DNA of 37,572 nucleotides, taken from NCBI GenBank assembly GCA_020850995.1, contig JADZDP010000187.1, forward strand, positions 1 to 37,572. The letters run 5' to 3'. The DNA is from Deltaproteobacteria bacterium (GTDB lineage Bacteria > Myxococcota > UBA727 > VGSZ01). The notes under the pieces were generated by a model. It made no database searches, was not told the origin of the DNA, and worked only from the letters and a program-made list of their open reading frames with translations. Position 1 is the stretch's first letter. Each line of letters begins with the position of its first letter. The position numbers and the translations under genes were made by a program. Below are positions 10,349 through 16,950 of the stretch, in pieces.

Positions 10349-12343
10349 TCACGGCGGCAATGGCGCTTCGCGACGGTCCGCCGCCAGCCCCGCCGTGCCC
10401 GGCCGCCCGGGGCCCAGCCCGGCAGCGCCCGGCGTGCCCGCCACCAGCGACGAGGTGCCGACGGCGACGTGGCCGAGGTCGACGGCCCACAGCGCGATGG
10501 ACGAGCCACCGCCGCCACCGCCGCCATGTCCGCCACGTCCGCCATCACCGCCGTCACCGCCGCGGCCACCGGCGCCCGAGCCGTCGTAGCCCTCGCCCCC
10601 AACGCCGCCATCGGCGCCCTCGCCACCGTCGCCACCGCGGCCGCCATCGCCACCGTCGCCGCCGCTGCCCGCGAGCAGCTGCGCGCGCACCAGGTAGACG
10701 CTGGTGCCGCTGGTTACGAGCGCGACGCTCGGTCCGCCGCGGGCACCGCCGGCGCCACCCTCGCCACCGGCGCCCGCCGATCCGCCGCCGCCGCCAGCAC
10801 CGCCGTAGTCGTTGCAGCCGCTGGTACCGCCGGCACCGCCGCCGCCGCCACCGCCGCCCTCGCCGTCGGTGCCGTCGATGCCCTCGCTGCCATCGACGTC
10901 GGCGCTGCCGGGCGCGCCGTTGGCGCCGTCCTCGCCGTCCTCGCCGGGGTCGCCGGGGTCGCCGTCGGCGAACACGCCATATTGGCCGCGGAGCCCGCCA
11001 AGCGCGCCGCCCTCGCCGGGGTCACCATCCTCGCCGTCGAGACCGCCGAGGCCCGGCAGCCCGCCGTCGCCGCCGCTGCCCACGGGCAGCCACGAGAAGG
11101 GGCCGTCGCCCACGGTGGGCGTGGCGCAGGCGCCGCAAGGGTAGGTGCTGCTCTCGCAGCCGAGCTCGCCGACGCCGCCGATCTCACCAGGGTCGCCGGG
11201 CGTTCCCTCTGCGCCGTCCTCACCGCCGGCGCCGCCGCCGGCCTGCACCAGCACGTCCTCGAGCGTGACGCCGCCAGCGACGTCGACGAGGCGAACACCG
11301 ATGGAGGCGTCGCCGCTGAAGAACGCGTCGTCGGCCAAGACCTCGAGCGACACCAGGCGCACGGCGCCCTCGAGGTGCTCGCCCACCATGGCCACGCGCC
11401 CGCCTTGGATGCGCGTGACACCGGCGCCGCGCACCATGGTCGAGGGCTCGAAGCCACCCACGATGTCGACGTCGGACGCGAGCGCCACGGGCCCCGGCCA
11501 GGTGCCGCGCGCGAGGTACACGGGGCGCGGCGGCGTGAGCGAGGCCGCCAGCGAGATGCCGGCCCCGAGGCTGGCCAGCGGATCGTCGATGGTGCCGGCG
11601 CCTTCGTCGTCGCCGAGGGGCGACACGAACACCGGGCCGCAGGCCATGCCGTCGGTGCCGTCGCCGTTGCCGTCGTTGAAGGCGGCGTCGAGCGGGTCGT
11701 CGTCGGCGTTGGGCAAGACCTGGCGCTCGCAGCGGACCTCGAGCTCGAGGCTGGCGTTGGTGCTGCCTGCGAGGTTGGTGCCGGTGATGAGGTAGGCGGT
11801 GGCGGGCTGCGCCACCGTGGGCGAGCCGCTGATGACGCCGGTTCGCTCGTCGAGCGCCAGCCCGCGCGGCAGCGGTGGCGTCGACGTGTACTGCGTGATG
11901 AAGCCGCCGGTGCTCGTGGGCGCGATGGCGTCGATGGCCAGGCCCGCGGTGAAGGTGCGCGCCGCGCCGAAGGACAGCCCCGTGGGCGGGCGCGCCGCGA
12001 CGACGCGCACGGGCACATCGATGCCGATGAGGCCCACCGCGACGTCGATAGCGGTGTCGCCCTCGGCGATGCCCGTGACCTCGCCGGCAGCGTCGACGGC
12101 AGCAAGCGCCGGGTCGCGGCTGGCGAAGCTCACGCGCCCGCCCACGTCCACCGGGTCACCCTCGGCGTCGAAGCCCTGCACCACGAGGAGCAAGAACGCG
12201 CCGCGCTCGATCTCGAGCGTGGCAGGGCTGACCTCGAGGTACGCCAGCTCGGGATCGCCCGAGGGCGGGAGCACGGGCTCAACGGCAGGGGGCGGGCAGC
12301 CGGCGAGCGAGCACAGGACGAGGAGCAGGGCGCGGTGGCGCAT
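10349..12343 (-). CDS. Lipoprotein with Ig-like N-terminus and long collagen-like Gly-rich tail
   Basis: 664 residues. Signal peptide with lipobox LAGC (Cys16), so anchored to a membrane. Residues ~35-110 resemble a bacterial Ig-like (BIG2) domain (VSFASRDPALAAVDAAGEVTG) and ~115-200 a putative Ig fold of the He_PIG kind (GLALDERTGVISGSP). Residues ~210-365 look like the start of a parallel beta-helix (DPLASLGAGISLA, VYLARGTWPGPVAL, DVDIVGGFEPS). From ~366 to ~640 the chain is Gly/Asp/Glu-rich with GDPGEDGEDG-like collagen triplets and poly-Gly runs. The tail is low complexity in protein rather than an exact DNA repeat. It is probably a surface or matrix protein. It lies 60 bp downstream of the TonB-dependent receptor gene and may share its transcript. 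Confidence 0.85.
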   Translation of the reverse strand: MRHRALLLVLCSLAGCPPPAVEPVLPPSGDPELAYLEVSPATLEIERGAFLLLVVQGFDAEGDPVDVGGRVSFASRDPALAAVDAAGEVTGIAEGDTAIDVAVGLIGIDVPVRVVAARPPTGLSFGAARTFTAGLAIDAIAPTSTGGFITQYTSTPPLPRGLALDERTGVISGSPTVAQPATAYLITGTNLAGSTNASLELEVRCERQVLPNADDDPLDAAFNDGNGDGTDGMACGPVFVSPLGDDEGAGTIDDPLASLGAGISLAASLTPPRPVYLARGTWPGPVALASDVDIVGGFEPSTMVRGAGVTRIQGGRVAMVGEHLEGAVRLVSLEVLADDAFFSGDASIGVRLVDVAGGVTLEDVLVQAGGGAGGEDGAEGTPGDPGEIGGVGELGCESSTYPCGACATPTVGDGPFSWLPVGSGGDGGLPGLGGLDGEDGDPGEGGALGGLRGQYGVFADGDPGDPGEDGEDGANGAPGSADVDGSEGIDGTDGEGGGGGGGGAGGTSGCNDYGGAGGGGGSAGAGGEGGAGGARGGPSVALVTSGTSVYLVRAQLLAGSGGDGGDGGRGGDGGEGADGGVGGEGYDGSGAGGRGGDGGDGGRGGHGGGGGGGSSIALWAVDLGHVAVGTSSLVAGTPGAAGLGPGRPGTAGLAADRREAPLPP

Positions 12344-12403
12344 GGGGTGAGGGTAGCAGGCGCGCGTCGTCGTCGCCCGTTCTCGATCACCTCGCTGGCG
12401 CCG

Positions 12404-14665
12404 TCAGAGACGGAGCGTCAAGAGCACGCGCCCAGCGGCCCCGCCGAAGCCGATGGCCTCGTCGCGCAGGGCCCCCTGCTGATCGAGCAGGTTCTCCACC
12501 ATGGCGTCGACGCGGAAGGCGCCGACGTCGAGGTGGGCGCCGAGGTCGAACAAGAAGGCGCCGCCAGCGCCGCGGCAGGGTTGCTCCTGCACCGCGCCTG
12601 CCGCCAGATCCTCGTCGCTGGGGCGCTCGGGACACAGCGTCGGGTCCGCCTGCTCTGCGGGGGACAGACGCTGCTGCGGCAGGAGGAAGCGCGCGCCCGC
12701 GCGTACGCCGAAGGGCAGGCCCGGTGGGCTCCACGACGCGCCCAGCGTGCCTTGGGCGTTCGGCACGCCGCTCGTCGGCGCGCGGGCCTCGAACAGGCCC
12801 CCGTCGTCGACGTCGACCAGGCCGAAGCTCGCCTGCGCCACCAGGCCATCGGTGCCGGGCCGGAGCGTGCCGCGCGCCTCCACGCCGCGCGCGATCTGCA
12901 CTGGGCCCGGCATCAGGCGCGGCAGCGCGCCGAAGGTGTCGACGTCGTCCGGATCGACCGTTGCGACGAGGGTGCCGGCGCGCTGCGCGCCCCACACCGC
13001 CAGCGCCGCGTCGGCGAAGGAGCCGCGCCACGCGAGCGAGAGCTCGAGCGCATCGTCGACGAGCCCGGTCGTGTCTGGGTGCTGCGGCAGCACCACCTCG
13101 GCGCCGAGCTCGGGGCCGAGCAGCAGCGCCGCGGGATCGCGTGCCATCTGCACGTGCGTGGCCACCACCGCGACATCGAGGCCGGCCATCAGGCGCGCGC
13201 GCGCGCCTAGCTCTGCGCTCGGCGACGCCTCGCCGGCCTCGAGCGCGGCCTCGAGGCGACCGGCGAGCGCGGGCGCGCTGACGCTCGCGAGGCGCACGCT
13301 CGCGGTGCCCCAGGCCGCGCCGCGCGCGCCGTCGGCGCGCAGCTCGAGGCCCACCGCACCGTGGCGCGCGGCGGCGCCGTCGACGCGCCGGGCGCGCAGC
13401 GGATCCTCGATGCCCTCACCCGGGGGCTCGGCGTCGCGTTGGCGCAAGCTGCGCCGCGCGTAGCGCGAGGCGAGCAGGTCGCCATAGCCGTCGAACGACA
13501 GGGTGGCGCGCGGCTCGACCACGTCCCACAGCGCCAGCGGGGGCAGGCGCGCCTCGAGCACGAGCCCGGCGCCGGCGCGCACGCCCTCGTCGTGAGCGCG
13601 CTCGACGAAGTTGAGGCCGGTGCCCGAGCGCTCGTCGAGCGCGACGCCGTGCTGCGCGTGCGCGCGCAGCGAAACACCGAGGGTGGCACCGGCCAGCGGC
13701 AGCGCTGCGTCACCACCCGCGATCCACGCGTCGAGGCCGCGCTCGAGCGTGGTGACGCAGTCGCGCGCGCGCCCCTGTGCGTCGCTGTCGGCGCACGCAG
13801 GCGCGCGGCCCGCCGACAGCGCCCGCGCCGAGTGCCACGACGAGAACAGGCGCAAGCCGGGCCACGGCGACACGTCCACGCGCGCGCCCACCGCGCCGCC
13901 GCTGCCGCCCGAGCGCGGCAGCACGCTGCCCGGCTCGTCGAGCTCCGGGGCGCGCCCGCGCCGTTGGTCCTCGCGGTTGAGCAGCGCGGCGTGCACCGCG
14001 GCGCGCGCTCGGTGCACGCCGGTGTCGCCGAAGGCGAGCACGCCCTTCTCGAGGTCGGCGCCGCCGTAGCCGGCGGCGAGCGCACCGTCCAAGCGCAGGC
14101 TCTCGCCCACGTCCGCGAAGGGGCCGCCGCTCGCCACGCTCAGCGCGCCGGCAGCGACGCCACCAACGACGGTGCGCGCACGCGCGCCGTGCGCGAAGCT
14201 CAGGTGCGCGCTGCCCGGCAGCGAGAGCTGCTCGAGCGGTGGCAAGAGGCCCGCGAGATCAAAGAGCGGCACGCCGTCGAGCACCACCGCCACGTGCCGC
14301 TCGTCGAGGCCACGGGCGCTCAGGTGCGCCGCACCTGCCTGCTCGTGCATGAACCACAGGCCTGGCGTGCCCGCGAGCGCCGTGTCGAGGTCCAGCGCTC
14401 CGTCCGCCAACAGCGCGCCGCGCGCTCGCTCGGTAGTCAAGCGCGCGTCGGGCGCGGGCGCGAGCAGGCCGAGCGCCAGCGGCGCGCGCGCGGGCTCCGG
14501 TGGCCGCGCCGGCACGTCGAGGGCGTCGACGTCGGCGCCCGGCTCGCGCGGCGACGCGGGGATGGGCGCGGACTCGTCGGGCGGCGGCGCCTCAGGACCG
14601 GTGCTCCACGGGTTGCCGCCAGCGTCGGCAAGCGTGCACCACAGCGCGAGCGCGAGGGTCGTCAT
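12404..14665 (-). CDS. TonB-dependent outer-membrane receptor
   Basis: 753 residues. A short signal peptide (MTTLALALWCTLADA) and Pro/Ala-rich linker precede a plug domain (~75-190) with LDTALAGTPGLWF, SARGLDERHVAVVLDGVPL and GGVAAGALSV, the layout of TonB-dependent receptor plugs. The rest consists of alternating beta strands forming the barrel and ends in a Leu-rich strand (GRVLLTLRL) as expected for the last barrel strand. No TonB box is obvious. The ligand is unknown; it could be a siderophore, vitamin, sugar or, in this clade, a peptide. The ATG at 14665 overlaps the ligA stop by 4 bp (ATGA), an unusual partner for a DNA ligase. Confidence 0.85.
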   Translation of the reverse strand: MTTLALALWCTLADAGGNPWSTGPEAPPPDESAPIPASPREPGADVDALDVPARPPEPARAPLALGLLAPAPDARLTTERARGALLADGALDLDTALAGTPGLWFMHEQAGAAHLSARGLDERHVAVVLDGVPLFDLAGLLPPLEQLSLPGSAHLSFAHGARARTVVGGVAAGALSVASGGPFADVGESLRLDGALAAGYGGADLEKGVLAFGDTGVHRARAAVHAALLNREDQRRGRAPELDEPGSVLPRSGGSGGAVGARVDVSPWPGLRLFSSWHSARALSAGRAPACADSDAQGRARDCVTTLERGLDAWIAGGDAALPLAGATLGVSLRAHAQHGVALDERSGTGLNFVERAHDEGVRAGAGLVLEARLPPLALWDVVEPRATLSFDGYGDLLASRYARRSLRQRDAEPPGEGIEDPLRARRVDGAAARHGAVGLELRADGARGAAWGTASVRLASVSAPALAGRLEAALEAGEASPSAELGARARLMAGLDVAVVATHVQMARDPAALLLGPELGAEVVLPQHPDTTGLVDDALELSLAWRGSFADAALAVWGAQRAGTLVATVDPDDVDTFGALPRLMPGPVQIARGVEARGTLRPGTDGLVAQASFGLVDVDDGGLFEARAPTSGVPNAQGTLGASWSPPGLPFGVRAGARFLLPQQRLSPAEQADPTLCPERPSDEDLAAGAVQEQPCRGAGGAFLFDLGAHLDVGAFRVDAMVENLLDQQGALRDEAIGFGGAAGRVLLTLRL

Positions 14666-16656
14666 GTCTTGCCGGGCTCACCGAGCAGACCCAAGAACTG
14701 CGCCTCGGTGATGATGGCGAGGTTCGCGCCCTTGGCGACGAGCTTGTCGGCGCTCTTGTGCTTGCTCGACCGCTCGCCCGCGCCGAGCAGCGGCGAGCCG
14801 TCGTCGCCCACCACGAGGTAGTCGAGCTCGGCGGACACGCCAGAAGGCGTCTTGCCGCCGACGGCCTGCACGCGCTTCTGCGCGCTCTTGCGATCCATGT
14901 GCGCGAGCCCGCCGGTGAACACCACGCTCTTGCCGAACAGCGGGTGCGAGGTGTCGCTCGGTCGCTCCGCCTTGACGATGCCGACCTCCTCGAGGAGCGC
15001 GTCGATGAGGGCGGCGCTCTCGCTCAGCCCGCGCACGACGGCGTCGGCGATCTCGGGCCCGATGCCGTCGATGTCGGCGAGCGCCTTCGACGAGGCGGTG
15101 CGCACCTTCGGCAGCGAATGAAAGGTGACGGCGAGCTTCTCGGCCACCGTGGCGCCCACCCGCTCGAGCCCGAGCGCCTCGAGGAACACCGGCAGCGTCA
15201 GCTTGCGCTTGCTCTCGATGGTGGCGAGCAGGTTCTTCGCCGACTTCTCGCCAAGACGATCGAGGGCGGCCAGCGCGCCCGCGTCCAGGCGATAGAGGTC
15301 TGCCGGCCAACGCACCATGCCAGCGTCGAACAGCTGCGCCAACAGCTTGTCACCGAAGCCCTTGGCGTCGACCACGTCGACGAAGTGCTTGACGCGATCG
15401 ACCACCACCTCGCGGCAGCGCTCGGGCTCGTCGAGGAACAGGAAGTCGCCGTCGCGGTGCACGCCGGTGAAGCCGCCCACCGCCGGCCAGCGCTTGGGCT
15501 CCTCGATGAGGCGCGCCGGCTTCGACAGCACGCGCTCGACGTGCGGGATGACACCGCCGCGCCGCACCACCTCGACCTTGGCGCCCACCCCCACGCCGAG
15601 CTTCTTGGCGTAGCCGGCGTTGTGCAGGCTGACGCGCGTGACGGTGACGCCCGAGACGAAGATCGGCTCGATGATGGCCACCGGCGTGAGCGCGCCCGAG
15701 CGCGCCGCGCCCCACTCGATGTTGGTCACGGTCGACTGCGCGCTCTCGCCCTGGAACTTGTACGCGATGGCGCCGCGCGGGTGGTGGGCCGTGATGCCCA
15801 AGCGCTCTTGCTCTGCCACCAGGTCGGCCTTGACGACCACGCCGTCGGTCTCGACGTCGAGCTGCCTGCACACGTCGATGAAGGCACGGAAGCCCTCGGG
15901 CAGGCTGGTCTTGTCGTCGAAGCGGCGAGAGGGCGGCACCGCGAAGCCGTGCGCAGCGAGGCGCGTCAGCTTGTCGGCCTCGGTACTGCACGCACCGTCG
16001 ACGAGGTCGTAGGCGAAGAACGACAGGCCGTAGGCGGCGCTCTCCTTGGCGTCTTTCGTCTTGAGCGCGCCGGCGGCCAGGTTGCGCGGGTTGGCCTTGT
16101 CGCCCTTGTAGGTCGAGTTGAAACGCGACACGCGCAGGTAGACCTCGCCGCGCACCTCGAAGGCGCTGGTGGCGCCCTTCACCTTCTTCGGCACGTCGGC
16201 GATGCCGCGCACGTTGGCGGTGACGTCGTCGCCCACGCGCCCGTCGCCGCGCGTGGCGGCCTGCGCCAGCGCCCCAAGCGCGTCGTAGCGCACGGAGCAG
16301 GCCACGCCGTCGATCTTGGGCGTCATCAGGAACGAACCCTTGATGCCGGTGGCCCACTTGAGCAGCGTCTCGTCGTCGTAGCACTTGTCGAGCGAGAGCA
16401 TGGGCCGCGCGTGCACCACGTCGCCAAAGGGAGAGGCGGCGCCCTTGTTCTCGCCGAGCTGCTGCAGCACCGGGGAGCTCGGCCGCGCCGCGCGTAAGGC
16501 CTCCACCAGCTTGTCGAAGGTGGGATCGTCGATCTCGGGCGCGTGCTCGTCCCAGTAGAGCGCGTTGTGCTTCCGAACCAGCGCCTCGAGCTCGTCGGCG
16601 TCGAGGCGGGCGAGGCGCGCTCGCAGCTTCTCGGAGCGTTCAGCGACCGTGGCCAC
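14662..16656 (-). CDS. ligA: NAD+-dependent DNA ligase LigA, atypical (no zinc finger)
   Basis: 664 residues from GTG 16656, preceded by GAGG at 7-nt spacing; an in-frame GTG at 16686 would add ten residues. It seals nicks in DNA using NAD+. Domain Ia (~25-60), adenylation domain with catalytic K114 in TPKIDGVACSVRYD, then AATRGDGRVGDDVTANVR, an OB fold ending GGVIPHV, a HhH region (ALADIDGIGPEIADAVV) and a C-terminal BRCT domain (~575-664) are all present in the usual order. Two oddities: the Cys4 zinc finger between the OB fold and HhH region has lost three of four cysteines, and in domain Ia the positions equal to E. coli His23 and Tyr35 are W35 and F47. It may be a divergent second ligase. 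The TonB-receptor gene overlaps its stop by 4 bp. Confidence 0.9.
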   Translation of the reverse strand: MATVAERSEKLRARLARLDADELEALVRKHNALYWDEHAPEIDDPTFDKLVEALRAARPSSPVLQQLGENKGAASPFGDVVHARPMLSLDKCYDDETLLKWATGIKGSFLMTPKIDGVACSVRYDALGALAQAATRGDGRVGDDVTANVRGIADVPKKVKGATSAFEVRGEVYLRVSRFNSTYKGDKANPRNLAAGALKTKDAKESAAYGLSFFAYDLVDGACSTEADKLTRLAAHGFAVPPSRRFDDKTSLPEGFRAFIDVCRQLDVETDGVVVKADLVAEQERLGITAHHPRGAIAYKFQGESAQSTVTNIEWGAARSGALTPVAIIEPIFVSGVTVTRVSLHNAGYAKKLGVGVGAKVEVVRRGGVIPHVERVLSKPARLIEEPKRWPAVGGFTGVHRDGDFLFLDEPERCREVVVDRVKHFVDVVDAKGFGDKLLAQLFDAGMVRWPADLYRLDAGALAALDRLGEKSAKNLLATIESKRKLTLPVFLEALGLERVGATVAEKLAVTFHSLPKVRTASSKALADIDGIGPEIADAVVRGLSESAALIDALLEEVGIVKAERPSDTSHPLFGKSVVFTGGLAHMDRKSAQKRVQAVGGKTPSGVSAELDYLVVGDDGSPLLGAGERSSKHKSADKLVAKGANLAIITEAQFLGLLGEPGKT

Positions 16657-16689
16657 GATGGGACCTCGCGGGGAGGGGGAGTGCACACC

Positions 16690-16855
16690 TTACAGCGGTT
16701 CCAGCGTTCGTTGATCGGAGGATCGCGAAGGGGCTTGCCACGAGGGCAAGGAGCAGCGGCGGCGCGTGCCCGTCGGCACGTGCCGAGCACGCGACGCAGC
16801 CATCGGGGCAAGGACCGAGCGAGGAACGAATCAACGGATGCTGGAACCGCTGTAG
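16690..16855. repeat. 25-bp inverted repeat enclosing 114 bp with inner hairpins
   Basis: The left arm (16691-16715, starting TACAGCGGTTCCAGC) is the reverse complement of the right arm (16830-16854, ending GCTGGAACCGCTGTA) with two differences. Read as plus-strand RNA both differences become G-U pairs, and 16690/16855 adds a third, so the stem is unbroken; on the minus strand they would be mismatches. Inside are hairpins CTTGCC/GGCAAG (16734-16750) and CGTGCC/GGCACG (16765-16780). It occupies the divergent spacer between ligA and the VIT-VWA gene. It could be a small mobile (MITE/REP-like) element or a structured leader RNA; I see no open reading frame in it. Confidence 0.7.
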
Positions 16856-16860
16856 AGCGC

Positions 16861-16889
16861 GGGGCGGCGGCTCTACCAGACGCCGCCCC
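16861..16889 (+). other. Strong GC hairpin in the leader of the VIT-VWA gene
   Basis: GGGGCGGCG (16861-16869) pairs perfectly with CGCCGCCCC (16881-16889) around an 11-nt loop. The loop and preceding bases offer a competing fold: CTGTAGAGC (16850-16858) can pair with GCTCTACCAG (16870-16879) with one bulge, and that would also disrupt the large inverted repeat's right arm. Mutually exclusive hairpins ~60 nt before a start codon are what attenuators or riboswitch-like leaders look like. No T-run follows. Confidence 0.4.
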
Positions 16890-16950
16890 GGCGGTTCGCG
16901 TTACGTCGTCCGTACAGATCGTGCGGCCCGGTTCCACGTTAGCGTGCGGC

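Noticed and set aside
10500..11300. Repeated GCC/CACC-rich DNA resembling a CRISPR or satellite
   Set aside because: There are no fixed-length direct repeats or spacers; the pattern comes from Gly-rich coding on the minus strand.
10205..13210. A 1001-codon plus-strand frame rich in Ala/Arg/Gly
   Set aside because: It is antisense to the collagen-like lipoprotein and TonB receptor, lacks domain signatures, and is a by-product of high GC with few stop codons.
16870..16879. CTGGTAGAGC on the minus strand looks like a tRNA D-arm
   Set aside because: No acceptor stem, anticodon arm or proper T-arm can be arranged around it; it is part of a hairpin instead.
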